Shown piece after piece: positions 1-9,543 of a DNA stretch of 64,000 nucleotides (the first letter of the stretch is position 1; each line of letters opens with the position of its first letter). Location: positions 558,001 to 622,000 of the forward strand of contig JADJYS010000001.1 of NCBI GenBank assembly GCA_016719645.1. Direction: 5' to 3'. The stretch is from a bacterium. GTDB lineage: Bacteria > Krumholzibacteriota > Krumholzibacteriia > LZORAL124-64-63. The translations under genes were made by a program, and so were the position numbers. The notes under the pieces were generated by a model. That model did no database searches. It saw nothing but the letters and a program-made list of their open reading frames with translations, and was not told the DNA's origin.

Positions 1-1825
1 GCATGAAGGCGCTGTTGTAGACGCGGTGCATGCCCAGCGTGCGCACGAAGTAGCCCTCCATCAGCCAGAAGGCCTCGGCCAGCAGCAGCGTGTCGGGCGC
101 CTCCTGCGCCACGCGGTCCACGACCTCGCGCCAGAACTCCCGCGGCATGGCCGCGTCGAACGCCTCCTGCGACAGGGCGTGCGCCGCGCGCCCGGGGATG
201 TCGCTGCCCTCGCCGGGGGCGGGGTACCAGAGGCGGCGCACGTGGCGCCGGGCCAGCACCATGGCGGCGTCGAAGCGGATCACGGGGAAGCGCCGCGCCA
301 CGGCCAGGACTTCCTGGATCACGGCCTCCCGGGCCGCGGGGTTCAGGTAGTCGATCTGGGCGGTGTCGTTCCACGGCATGCTGGTGCCGTCGTTGCCGTG
401 GTAGATGTAGCGGGCGCGGCCGGTGGCGCGGTCGGTGCGGCGGAAGACGATCGCGGCGTCGCTGTGGTCGGCGTAGTGGTCCTCGAGGTGGATGGCCGCG
501 CGCGGGTCGGGCGAGAGGTCCTCGCCGGTGAACGAGTAGGCGGGGTAGGGCGGGTGGTCGAGGCCCAGGAACAGGTCGGGCCGCTCGATGACCCAGCGCC
601 CGTCGAGGCCGGTGTGGTTGGGCACCATGTCCCCGGCCAGGCGCAGCCCGCGCTCGCCGGCGCGGCGCTTGAGGTCCTCCAGCGCCGCCTCGCCGCCGAG
701 GTCGTCGGCCACGCGGTACTCGTCCAGCGCGTAGGCGCTGGCGAGCGCCTCGGGGTTGCCGCGGCGCTGCTTGATGGTGCGCGAGGCCCGGCTGCGCTGC
801 CAGATGCCGATCAGCCACAGGCCGGTGACGCCGCGCGAGGCGATCTCGTCCAGCTCCTCGTCGGGCACCTGGTCCAGGCGCACGACGGGCCGGTCGTAGC
901 GGCGCGCCAGCTGGTGCAGCCACACGTGCGTGTTCTTGGCGAGCAGCACCAGGCTGGGCATCCACTCCCGGTCGTGGCTGTAGCGGACGGCCTCGTGCTC
1001 CTCGTCGCGGGCCGCGGGCGGCGCGCCGGCGGCCGGAGGCGCCGCGTCGGCGAAACGGAGCTCGGGCGCGGCGCCGGCGCCCTCGAAGCGGGCGCGGCCC
1101 TCCTCGTGCAGCACGCCCGCGGCCAGCAGCAGCGGGGGCGCCCCGTCGCCCAGCCAGGGCGACCACGCCTCGTGGGCGCGCAGCAGCTGGGCCAGCAGGT
1201 CGTCCGGCGCCAGGCGCTGCGGCAGCACGAGCAGCTCGGCCAGGCTGCCGGCGCCCGCGTCGAAGGCCGGCAGGCTGCCGAGGAAGGCCAGCAGGCTCGG
1301 CCAGGCCCGCCGGTAGCCCGGGCGGCCGCGCAGCGGGGCGTCGTCGATCAGGGCGCGCACCGGGTCGAGGGCGCGGTTCCCGCCGTTCAGACCCAGCAGC
1401 AGCAGCGGCAGCAGCCAGGCGGCGTCGGCGTCGTCGGCGGGCGCCGCGCCGGCCTTCCCGTCGTTCCCGCCGGCCGCGGCTCCCAGCACCTGCCGCAGGG
1501 CGGCCACCTCGTCGCGGCCGAGCTCGTCCTCGAGCCAGCGCCGGGCGGCCCGCCACAGGCCCGGCTCCCGCGTGGCCGCGAAACGGCGCAGCAGGGTCGC
1601 CGCCGCGGCCGTGAGCAGCACCAGCGCCTGGATCTGCCCGGCGTGGATCCAGGGCCCGCCGGCCTCGCGCCGGGTCTCGTTCAGCCGGGCGGCGAGGTCG
1701 TGGGCCGCGCCCAGGGCCCGGGCGGGGTCGGCCTGCAGCATGTCGTCGCCCGCGGCGGCGAAGCCGTAGGGGTCGCCCAGGGCGGCGGTGGGCAGCAGGT
1801 CGCGCAGTCGGAACCGGTCGGGCAT
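1..1825 (-). CDS. GH13 alpha-amylase family glycosidase, 3' part cut by the window edge
   Basis: Read on the minus strand, this frame is open from the start codon to the left edge, giving about 608 residues with the C-terminus missing. The first 300 or so residues are a Leu/Ala-rich region without recognised motifs. The GH13 barrel motifs follow: GDMVPNHTG (conserved region I), VIRFDAAMVLAR (region II, nucleophile Asp) and LLLAEAFW (region III, acid/base Glu). The family hydrolyses or transfers alpha-glucans; the substrate cannot be told. Two in-frame ATGs exist (1837 and 1825). Only 1825 has a ribosome site, GGGAG six bases upstream, so it is preferred. The gene is divergent from groES. Family assignment is firm; the exact activity is open. 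Confidence 0.82.
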   Translation of the reverse strand, partial: MPDRFRLRDLLPTAALGDPYGFAAAGDDMLQADPARALGAAHDLAARLNETRREAGGPWIHAGQIQALVLLTAAAATLLRRFAATREPGLWRAARRWLEDELGRDEVAALRQVLGAAAGGNDGKAGAAPADDADAAWLLPLLLLGLNGGNRALDPVRALIDDAPLRGRPGYRRAWPSLLAFLGSLPAFDAGAGSLAELLVLPQRLAPDDLLAQLLRAHEAWSPWLGDGAPPLLLAAGVLHEEGRARFEGAGAAPELRFADAAPPAAGAPPAARDEEHEAVRYSHDREWMPSLVLLAKNTHVWLHQLARRYDRPVVRLDQVPDEELDEIASRGVTGLWLIGIWQRSRASRTIKQRRGNPEALASAYALDEYRVADDLGGEAALEDLKRRAGERGLRLAGDMVPNHTGLDGRWVIERPDLFLGLDHPPYPAYSFTGEDLSPDPRAAIHLEDHYADHSDAAIVFRRTDRATGRARYIYHGNDGTSMPWNDTAQIDYLNPAAREAVIQEVLAVARRFPVIRFDAAMVLARRHVRRLWYPAPGEGSDIPGRAAHALSQEAFDAAMPREFWREVVDRVAQEAPDTLLLAEAFWLMEGYFVRTLGMHRVYNSAFM

Positions 1826-1862
1826 GCGATCTCCCATCGGGGTCAAGGGGGTGGACGGAATC

Positions 1863-1890
1863 AGGGTAACGGACCGTGCGCCGAGTGCAA
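1863..1890 (-). promoter_or_regulatory. Possible promoter of the GH13 gene
   Basis: On the minus strand, TTGCAC (1890-1885) and TACCCT (1868-1863) are separated by 16 bases. Transcription would start about 30 bases before the chosen ATG at 1825. The spacing and hexamers resemble other promoters in this window, but this is a motif match only. Confidence 0.4.
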
Positions 1891-2055
1891 GCGCGCTTTC
1901 ACCGGGCGGCGATCTTCCCGGCCCCACCCCCGCGGCGCCCGCCCTTTCGGCCCCCGGGCACGCGCGGGGGGGGGCCGGTTGCGGCTGCTCCTGGCAAGGA
2001 ACAGACAAAATGACAGATGCCTGGCGCGGGACTTGTCATGTTTCCGAAATCGGTC

Positions 2056-2083
2056 TTGCCGGGGTCGACCGCGATGCTATATT
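2056..2083 (+). promoter_or_regulatory. groES-groEL promoter
   Basis: TTGCCG (2056-2061), a 16-base spacer and TATATT (2078-2083) form a sigma-70-type promoter. The CIRCE operator begins seven bases after the -10, so a bound repressor would cover the transcription start. Confidence 0.75.
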
Positions 2084-2089
2084 GCCGAC

Positions 2090-2116
2090 CTGGCAATCCC
2101 AGGCCGAGAGTGCTAA
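2090..2116 (+). promoter_or_regulatory. CIRCE operator (HrcA binding site)
   Basis: The right arm GAGTGCTAA (2108-2116) matches the CIRCE consensus exactly. The left arm CTGGCAATC (2090-2098) matches six of nine positions of TTAGCACTC. The spacer is exactly nine bases. CIRCE is the known operator of the heat-shock repressor HrcA, and it sits here between the promoter and groES. hrcA itself is not in the window. Confidence 0.88.
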
Positions 2117-2177
2117 CTGGTCGGCCTTGTTCCCCACAGGCAGAAGTGTATCCCACAGGCAGAAGGAGGCGAACGAG

Positions 2178-2465
2178 ATGGCTCTCAGCATCAAGCCCCT
2201 TGCGGATCGCGTCATCGTCGAGCCGATGGAGGCCGAGACGATGAAGGGCGGCATCATCATCCCCGACACGGCCAAGGAGAAGCCCCAGCGGGGCAAGATC
2301 GTGGCCGTGGGTCCGGGCCGCGTCGCCGAGGACGGCACGCGCGTCGCTCCCGAGGTCAAGAAGGGCGACGTCGTGCTGTACGGCAAGTACTCGGGCACCG
2401 AGGTCACCGTCGGCAACAACGACTACCTGATCCTGCGCGAGGGCGACATCCTCGCCATCCTCTAG
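2178..2465 (+). CDS. groES: Co-chaperonin GroES (Hsp10)
   Basis: A 95-residue protein with the GroES pattern: IKPLADRVIVEP at the start, the mobile loop region KGGIIIPDTAKEKPQ, then GDVVLYGKYSGTEV and a C-terminal LILREGDILAIL. It caps the GroEL chamber during protein folding in the cytoplasm. The ATG at 2178 was chosen because AAGGAGG lies at 2163-2169 and the protein then has the usual family length; an upstream in-frame extension to 1788 has no support. It is followed by groEL after 31 bases, and the pair is controlled by the CIRCE site upstream. Confidence 0.98.
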   Translation: MALSIKPLADRVIVEPMEAETMKGGIIIPDTAKEKPQRGKIVAVGPGRVAEDGTRVAPEVKKGDVVLYGKYSGTEVTVGNNDYLILREGDILAIL

Positions 2466-2496
2466 GCATCCGGACGACCGCAAAGGAGATTTCGAC

Positions 2497-4137
<1,641 letters not shown>

Positions 4138-4159
4138 TCCGTCGCGTTCCGCGCGCTGC

Positions 4160-4195
4160 GAGGGCGGTCCCCCGGGGGGCCGCCCTCGTCTTTTT
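4160..4195 (+). terminator. Intrinsic terminator of groES-groEL
   Basis: The perfect 8-base stem GAGGGCGG (4160-4167) / CCGCCCTC (4180-4187) encloses a C/G-rich loop that can extend the pairing. The run TTTTT follows at 4191-4195, a classical Rho-independent terminator. Confidence 0.9.
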
Positions 4196-4236
4196 GTGCT
4201 GGCCGGCCCGCCGCCATCGGCTACTGTAGGCGGACC

Positions 4237-5376
4237 ATGCGCATCCTGCAGATCGGCAAGTACTACCCGCCCGCCAAGGGCGGGATGGAGACGGTCCTGG
4301 CCGCGATCACCGAGGGCCTGCTCGCCCGCGGCGACGCGGTCGACGTGCTGGTGGCGGGGCCGACCCGCACGACGACGCGCGCGGCCCTGCCCGCGGCGGC
4401 GGGGCCGGGCGGCGAGCTGGTGCGCTGCGGCGTCGTCGCGACGCCGGCCTCGCAGCCGCTCATGCCCGACCTGCTGCCCGAGCTGCGGCGCCTGCTGCGG
4501 CGCCGCCCCGACGTCGTCACCCTCCACTGGCCCAACCCCCTGGCCGCGGCCGCGCTGCTGGCGTCGGCCCGCGGGCCCGGCGCGGGCCGGCTCACCGTCT
4601 GGTACCACGCCGACATCACGCGCCAGCGGCTGGGCGCCGCCCTGCTGCGGCCGCTCGTGCGCCGGCTGCTGGCGCGCTGCGACGGCGTCGCGGTGTCGTC
4701 GGCGAGCCTGCGCGACCAGTCGCCCCTGCTGGCGCCGCACGCGGCGCGCACGGCGGTCATCCCGTTCGGCATCGACCCCGGCCCGTGGCCCGCGGCCGCG
4801 CATCCCGGGCGCGGGCCCCTGCTCTTCGTCGGCCGCCTGGTCTACTACAAGGGCGTCGAGGTGCTGCTCGAGGCCGTCGCGCGCCTGCCCGGCGCGGAGC
4901 TGGACATCGTGGGCGACGGGCCCCTGCGCGCCGCCCTGGCGGCGCGCGCGGCGCGCCCCGACCTCGCGGGACGGGTCCGGCTGCGCGGCGAACTGGACGA
5001 CGCCGGCCTGCAGGCGGCGATCGCCGACGCCGCGGCGCTCGTGCTGCCGAGCCTGCTGCGGGCCGAGACCTTCGGCCTGGTCCAGCTGGAAGCGATGGCC
5101 GCCGGCCTGCCCGTGGTCGCCACCCGCCTGCCGACCGGCGTCGCCGAGGTGACGGTGCACGGCGAGACGGGCTGGCTCGTGGCGCCCGGCGATCCGGCGG
5201 CGCTCGCCGCGGCGCTGGCGGAACTGCTGGGCGATCCCGGGGAGGCGGCGCGACGCGGCCGGGCCGGCCGCCGCCGCTTCGAGGACCGCTTCCACCGCGA
5301 CCGGATGGTCGCGGCGCTCGGGGACTGGTACGCGCGCCTGGCGGCGCCGTCGACGGGGGACCGCGGTGGGCTTTGA
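4237..5376 (+). CDS. Family 4 glycosyltransferase (GT-B fold)
   Basis: 379 residues. The start ILQIGKYYPPAKGGMETVL is the usual N-terminal motif of GT4 sugar transferases. The C-terminal half has LLFVGRLVYYKGVEVLLEA, LDIVGDGPLR and the donor-binding segment ETFGLVQLEAMAAGLPVVAT, whose E-x7-E pattern is typical. It probably transfers a nucleotide-sugar-derived hexose to a lipid or polysaccharide acceptor at the cytoplasmic face of the membrane; donor and acceptor are unknown. The ATG is preceded by AGGCGG. A weak -10-like TACTGT lies at 4222-4227 with no good -35. The next gene overlaps its end by 11 bases. Confidence 0.9.
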   Translation: MRILQIGKYYPPAKGGMETVLAAITEGLLARGDAVDVLVAGPTRTTTRAALPAAAGPGGELVRCGVVATPASQPLMPDLLPELRRLLRRRPDVVTLHWPNPLAAAALLASARGPGAGRLTVWYHADITRQRLGAALLRPLVRRLLARCDGVAVSSASLRDQSPLLAPHAARTAVIPFGIDPGPWPAAAHPGRGPLLFVGRLVYYKGVEVLLEAVARLPGAELDIVGDGPLRAALAARAARPDLAGRVRLRGELDDAGLQAAIADAAALVLPSLLRAETFGLVQLEAMAAGLPVVATRLPTGVAEVTVHGETGWLVAPGDPAALAAALAELLGDPGEAARRGRAGRRRFEDRFHRDRMVAALGDWYARLAAPSTGDRGGL

Positions 5377-5932
5377 GTTCCTGGTGCCCTGGCACGCCTT
5401 CCTGCCCCGCGGCGGCGGGCACGTCGTGGTGTTCTACGGCCACGAGGACGCGGCGCCGCTGCGCGACGCCGCCGCGGCGGCGCTCGCCGCCGAGGGCGCA
5501 CCGTGCCTGTGCGTCGGCGCGGATCCTGGCGGCAACGACCCCGCCGACCTCGACGCCTTCGCCGCCGCCCATCCCGACCGCGTGCTGCTGGTGGCGGCGC
5601 CGGCGGCGGACGCGGCGCTGCCCGCGCGCGCGACGCTGGCGGTGCCGGTCGTGCCGCTGACCGGGAGCGCGCAGGACGGCTGGGACGCCCTGGTGGAGCG
5701 GATCTGCGGGCCCGACGGGCTGCTGCGGCGGGCGGGGGCGCAGGTGCCCGCGGCCCCGGCGCTGCTGCGGCTGGACGACTGCCTCGACAGCATCGGCCTG
5801 TTCGCGGCGCTGGACCGCCTGATGGCGCCGCCGGGCGCGCCGCTGCTCGTGCTGGGGGAGGTGCGCGGCCCGCAACCACGGCTGCGCGCGGCCTACCGGT
5901 CCGGGGGCCCGTTGCCGGAGACGGACGCGTGA
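5366..5932 (+). CDS. Protein resembling YqeC but lacking the P-loop
   Basis: 188 residues from a GTG start overlapping the glycosyltransferase by 11 bases; a later GTG at 5383 is possible. I recognise no domain with certainty. The middle and C-terminal parts follow the order of YqeC-type accessory proteins for selenium-dependent molybdenum hydroxylases: a strand ending in VLLVAAP, then LAVPVVPLTG, then a GPDGLLRRAG segment like the family's 'HPEGLLKG', then LLRLDDC and a final LLVLGEVRG. The expected N-terminal nucleotide-binding loop is replaced by GGGHVVVFYGHEDAA and looks lost. The next gene is MocA-like, the usual YqeC neighbour, and overlaps it as GTGA. The relationship is inference from remembered family patterns; function is unknown. 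Confidence 0.55.
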   Translation: MGFEFLVPWHAFLPRGGGHVVVFYGHEDAAPLRDAAAAALAAEGAPCLCVGADPGGNDPADLDAFAAAHPDRVLLVAAPAADAALPARATLAVPVVPLTGSAQDGWDALVERICGPDGLLRRAGAQVPAAPALLRLDDCLDSIGLFAALDRLMAPPGAPLLVLGEVRGPQPRLRAAYRSGGPLPETDA

Positions 5933-6546
5933 ACGGCGACCGGCGGGACTGGGCCGTGATCCTGGCGCGCGGCGAGTCCCGGCGCATGGGCGCGCCGAAG
6001 GGCCTCGTCGTGCTGCCGGACGACCCGCGGCCCTTGCTGAACCGGGTGGCGGCGCTGCACGAGGCCGGCGGCCGGCCGCTCTGCATCGTGACCACCCCGG
6101 CGCTGGCCGCGGCCTACGCCGGCGCTCTGCCGCGCCACCTGCGCCCGGTCTGGGCGCTCCACCCGGCCGGGGGCGACACGGCCGCCTCGGTCCTGGCGGC
6201 CGTCGCCCGGCTCCGCGACCGCGCCACGCACCTCTGGCTGCACCCGGTGGACGTGCCGCTGGTCGCGGCCGCGACCTGCGACCTGCTGGCCGCGGCCTCG
6301 CGGCGCGAGCCCGGCGCCGTGGTCGTCCCGGTGTTCGGGCCGGACCGCGGGCATCCCGTCGTCGCGCCGCTGGCTCCCTGGCTGGGCCTCGATCCCGGCG
6401 ACCACGGCGGTCCCATGCGCGACCTCATCGAGGCCTCCGGAGTGCCCGTGCGGCGGCTGCCGGTGGCCGACGCGGCGGTGGTGCGCGATTTCGACCGGCC
6501 GCCGGCCGGGGCCGCGCCGGGAACTCGCGGCGGCGTCGCGGATTGA
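5929..6546 (+). CDS. MobA/MocA-like nucleotidyltransferase
   Basis: 205 residues with the signature VILARGESRRMGAPKGL, a variant of the LAxGxSxRMGxxK loop that binds the NTP in MobA, MocA and related enzymes, and HPVDVPLV, the usual metal-binding Asp region. MocA and MobA attach CMP or GMP to molybdopterin; other members activate sugars, so the substrate is not certain. The start is GTG 5929, fused to the upstream stop as GTGA, and an upstream in-frame extension to 5503 is rejected. Coupling to the YqeC-like gene favours a role in molybdenum cofactor maturation. One oddity is Arg in place of the usual second small residue in LARG. Confidence 0.78.
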   Translation: MNGDRRDWAVILARGESRRMGAPKGLVVLPDDPRPLLNRVAALHEAGGRPLCIVTTPALAAAYAGALPRHLRPVWALHPAGGDTAASVLAAVARLRDRATHLWLHPVDVPLVAAATCDLLAAASRREPGAVVVPVFGPDRGHPVVAPLAPWLGLDPGDHGGPMRDLIEASGVPVRRLPVADAAVVRDFDRPPAGAAPGTRGGVAD

Positions 6547-6603
6547 AGAGAGACCCGCGACGAGCGGCGCGACGCGCGCCGGCGGGCCGGGGAGAGGGGC
6601 GCG

Positions 6604-6632
6604 TTGACACGATCCTGGGGATATCCTATGTT
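6604..6632 (+). promoter_or_regulatory. Promoter of the TPR protein gene
   Basis: A perfect TTGACA (6604-6609), a 17-base spacer and TATGTT (6627-6632). It begins about 60 bases after the MocA-like gene and gives a leader of about 70 bases before the GTG at 6711. Confidence 0.8.
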
Positions 6633-6710
6633 CCCGTGTCCGCACCGGATCCTGGAAGAACGCCCCCTCGATCACAGCACCGCGGCCCGAGGCCGCGTCG
6701 GAGGTGTCAC

Positions 6711-7871
6711 GTGCCGAGACGGACCCGCAGCCTGCCGCTGACCGCCGCCCTCTGCCTGTTGCTGCTGGCGGTCGGACCCGCCGGCGCCGCCTGCCCGGAA
6801 GGCCAGCAGAAGGAAGCCGACTTCGCCTTCACCCAGGCGGGGGACTTCATCAAGGCCCAGAGCTGGGCCCAGGCGATCCCGCAGCTGCAGTCGGCGCTGA
6901 GCATCTGCCCCGAGCACGCCAATTCCCTGAAGTACCTGGGCAAGGCCTTCTTCGCCACGGAGGACTTCGCGCAGGCGCGCACCACCTTCGAGCGCCTCAT
7001 CGAGGTGCGCGGCAAGGACGCCCAGTCCGGCGACTACATGGACCTGGGCAAGACCTACGCGAAGCTCAAGGAGTACCGCCTCGCCCGCCAGGCGTACGTC
7101 AACGCCAGCCGGCTGGCGCCCGAGGACTGCTCGATCCTGTTCAACCTGGCCGTGATGCACAACGCGGTGAAGGACTTCCCCCGCTCCGTCGAGGCCTTCG
7201 AGCTGGTGCTGGACGGCTGCCCGAACCTGCGCGAGAAGGTCCTGCCCGAGCTGACCAAGGCCTGCCGCGCCGCGGCCGAGCGCGAGCGCGGCTTCGGCAA
7301 CGTCAAGGAAGCCGACCTCTACGCGGTGAAGGCCTCCGAGTACGGCTCGCAGGCCGGCGGCAGCACGGGCTACCAGCTCATCGTGGAGAAGATGCGCGCG
7401 GGCGACTACACGGGCGCCGCCGACCTCTGCGACGCCTTCCTGAAGAACAACCCCGAGAGCAGCCGCCGCGACAACGTGATGCTGAACCTGGCGCGCTGCC
7501 GTTCCCGGCTGAACCAGACCGACGCCGCGGTCGCGGCCTTCCGCGGGTACCTCGAGCTGAAGCCGTCGGACGGCAAGAGCGCGGGCGAGCTCGCGGAACT
7601 GCTGGCCAAGGCCAACCGCAGCGACGAGGCCCTCGCGGTCGCCGAGCGCCACCTCGCGCACGTCGAGGACGAGTCGCAGCGGATCTACCTGGTCTACGCC
7701 CAGGGCAAGGCGCTGGAGAGCGCCGGCCGCTACCTGGAGGCCAAGGAGAAGTTCCGCTGGGTGGCGGGCAACGCCACCGGCGAGTACAAGTACTGGTCGC
7801 AGGAAGAGATGCAGCGGCAGGACCAGCTGGAGGAGATCCGCCAGCGCCAGCGCCAGAACGCGGGCCGCTGA
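6711..7871 (+). CDS. Secreted tetratricopeptide-repeat protein
   Basis: 386 residues. A signal peptide (basic PRRTR, hydrophobic LPLTAALCLLLLAVG, cleavage near AGAA) points to the periplasm or outer envelope. The body is helical with repeated TPR-like units, for example AIPQLQSALSICPEHANSLKYL, ARTTFERLIEVRG, ARQAYVNASRLAPEDCSILF and SVEAFELVLDGCP, spread over residues 45 to 350, and a Gln/Arg-rich tail. TPR proteins scaffold complexes; no enzymatic motif is seen. GTG 6711 was chosen because GGAGGTG precedes it and it begins the signal peptide; the upstream in-frame extension runs across the promoter. The gene appears monocistronic, with its own promoter and a hairpin after it. Confidence 0.85.
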   Translation: MPRRTRSLPLTAALCLLLLAVGPAGAACPEGQQKEADFAFTQAGDFIKAQSWAQAIPQLQSALSICPEHANSLKYLGKAFFATEDFAQARTTFERLIEVRGKDAQSGDYMDLGKTYAKLKEYRLARQAYVNASRLAPEDCSILFNLAVMHNAVKDFPRSVEAFELVLDGCPNLREKVLPELTKACRAAAERERGFGNVKEADLYAVKASEYGSQAGGSTGYQLIVEKMRAGDYTGAADLCDAFLKNNPESSRRDNVMLNLARCRSRLNQTDAAVAAFRGYLELKPSDGKSAGELAELLAKANRSDEALAVAERHLAHVEDESQRIYLVYAQGKALESAGRYLEAKEKFRWVAGNATGEYKYWSQEEMQRQDQLEEIRQRQRQNAGR

Positions 7872-7888
7872 CCGCACCGCCGTCGAAC

Positions 7889-7921
7889 AGCCCCGCGACC
7901 GCACCGGCGGCGCGGGGCTTT
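7889..7921 (+). terminator. Probable terminator after the TPR gene
   Basis: AGCCCCGCG (7889-7897) pairs perfectly with CGCGGGGCT (7911-7919), followed by only three T. The GC-rich 9-base stem is convincing; the short T-run makes it a weak intrinsic terminator. Confidence 0.6.
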
Positions 7922-7958
7922 CCCTGCCGCCGCGCCGCCGCATCCCGACTGGAGCGCC

Positions 7959-9121
7959 ATGTCCCGACTGCAGCGCCTCGCGCCCTACCTGTTCACCGAG
8001 ATCGACCGCGCGAAGCGCGCCGCGCAGGCGGCCGGCCGCGACGTGATCGATCTGGGCATCGGCGACCCCGACCGCCCGACGCCCGCGCCCCTGCTCGACG
8101 CGATGGCCGCGGCGATCCGCCGCCCGGAGCACCACCGCTACCCGGCCAACCGCGGCTCGGCGGCGCTGCGGCGGGCCGCGGCGGACTGGCTGCAGCGGCG
8201 CCACGGCGTGACGGTCGACCCCGACACCCAGGTCCTGGCCCTGATCGGCAGCAAGGAGGGGCTCGCCCACCTGCCGCTGGCGCTGCTGGAGGAGGGGGAC
8301 GAGGTCCTGGTGCCGGACATCGGGTACCCGGTGTACGCGTCGGCCACGCTGCTGGCCGGCGGCGTGCCGCGTTACTTCCCGCTGACCGCCGACCGCGGCT
8401 TCCTGCCCGACCCCGCGGACCTGGCCGCCGCCGCCGGCGCGCGCACGCGGCTGCTGTTCCTGAACTATCCGAACAACCCCACCGGCGCCACCGCCGCGCC
8501 CGGCTTCTACGCCGCGGCCGTCGCCGCCCTGCGCGGCACGGGCGCCGTGGTGGCCAGCGACGCGGCCTACCTCGAGGTGGTGCCCGAGCCCCGGCTCCGG
8601 GCAGCCGCCCGGCTTCGCTGCTGCGCGAGGCGGACCCGTCGCGCGAGCGCGTCGTGGAGTTCCACAGCCTCTCGAAGATGTTCAACATGACGGGCTGGCG
8701 CGTCGGCTTCGCGGCGGGCCACCCCGAGGTCATCGCCGCCCTGGACAAGGTCAAGCAGAACATCGACAGCGGCGTGTTCACGGCGGTGCAGGACGTGGCC
8801 GCGCAGGCGCTCACGCCGATGGGCGAGGAGCTGCTGCGCGGGGTCATGGCGGTCTACCCGCCCCGCCGCCGGCTGGTGACGGACGCGCTGCGCGCCGCGG
8901 GCTTCGAGGTCTTCGCGACCGAGGCCACCTTCTACGTGTGGGCGCGCGTGCCGCGGGGCGAGGACAGCCTCGGCTTCTGCCGGCGCGCGCTGGACGACGA
9001 GGCGGTCGTGGTCACGCCCGGCACGGGCTTCGGGAGCGGGGGCGAGGGCTGGTTCCGGCTGTCGCTGACGGCCCCGGACGAGCGGCTGGCCGAGGCCGCG
9101 GAACGACTCAGGAGGCTGTGA
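7959..9121 (+). CDS. dapL: LL-diaminopimelate aminotransferase, broken by a frameshift near 8590
   Basis: A PLP-dependent fold-type I aminotransferase read in two frames. The first part (from 7959) has DLGIGDPDRPTP, LIGSKEGLAHLPLALL, PDIGYPVYA and LFLNYPNNPTGA. The second (from about 8591 to 9121) has EFHSLSKMFNMTGWRVGF, where the Lys carries PLP, and KQNIDSGVFTAVQ. These match the DapL branch, which makes LL-diaminopimelate for lysine and peptidoglycan. Restoring one C to the CCCC at 8589-8592 joins the frames into about 387 residues, the normal length. The defect therefore looks like an assembly deletion, not decay. folB follows with a one-base stop/start overlap (TGATG). Confidence 0.88.
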
Positions 9122-9543
9122 TGGACTGCATCCGACTGACCGGCATCGACGTCTACGCCTACCACGGGGCCCACCCGGCCGAGCGCGAGCTGGGGCAGCG
9201 CTTCGTCATCGACGTGGAGCTGTGGACCGACGTGCAGGGCGCGGCGATCAGCGACTCCATGCAGGACGCCCTGGACTACACCCTGGTCCACCAGCGGATC
9301 ATCGAGCTGACGGCGGGGGAGTCGTTCCAGCTGCTGGAGGCCCTGGCCGGCCGCATCTGCGACATGCTGCTGACCGAGTTCGCGCTGGACGCGGCGACCG
9401 TCACGGTCCACAAGCCGAACCCGCCCATCAAGAACTTCCTGGGCAGCGTCTCGGTGACCATCGACCGCACCCGCGAGGACCTGCTGTCGCGCAAGGCCCG
9501 CAAGCCCCTGCACCGGCACGGCCACGGGGAGTCGATCCAGTGA
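9121..9543 (+). CDS. folB: Dihydroneopterin aldolase
   Basis: 140 residues with the FolB pattern: a start CIRLTGIDVYAYHGAHPAER containing the conserved YHG, then GQRFVIDVELW, DYTLVHQRI, FQLLEALAGRI and VTVHKPNPPI. It converts dihydroneopterin to 6-hydroxymethyl-dihydropterin in folate synthesis. The active-site Glu is in the HPAERELGQ stretch and the Lys in VHKPNP. The tail of about 25 residues (DLLSRKARKPLHRHGHGES) is longer and more basic than usual. The gene is followed by folK through a GTGA overlap, so the two consecutive folate steps are translationally coupled. Confidence 0.93.
   Translation: MDCIRLTGIDVYAYHGAHPAERELGQRFVIDVELWTDVQGAAISDSMQDALDYTLVHQRIIELTAGESFQLLEALAGRICDMLLTEFALDAATVTVHKPNPPIKNFLGSVSVTIDRTREDLLSRKARKPLHRHGHGESIQ

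Larger units (their letters stand above)
1826..2177. other. Divergent intergenic region between the GH13 gene and groES
   Basis: This is the only gap over 300 bases in the window. It holds a possible leftward promoter (1863-1890), and the rightward groES promoter (2056-2083), CIRCE operator (2090-2116) and ribosome site. I see nothing recognisable between about 1891 and 2055; it contains G-runs and no convincing ORF. Confidence 0.7.

Noticed and set aside
26..2116. A 696-residue open frame on the + strand over the GH13 gene
   Set aside because: Low-complexity Arg/Gly/Ala/Gln translation without motifs; it is the antisense shadow of the minus-strand GH13 gene, which has clear catalytic motifs.
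5503..5928. An N-terminal extension of the MocA-like protein from 5503
   Set aside because: The extension is Arg/Ala/Gly shadow of the overlapping gene; the family signature starts just after GTG 5929.
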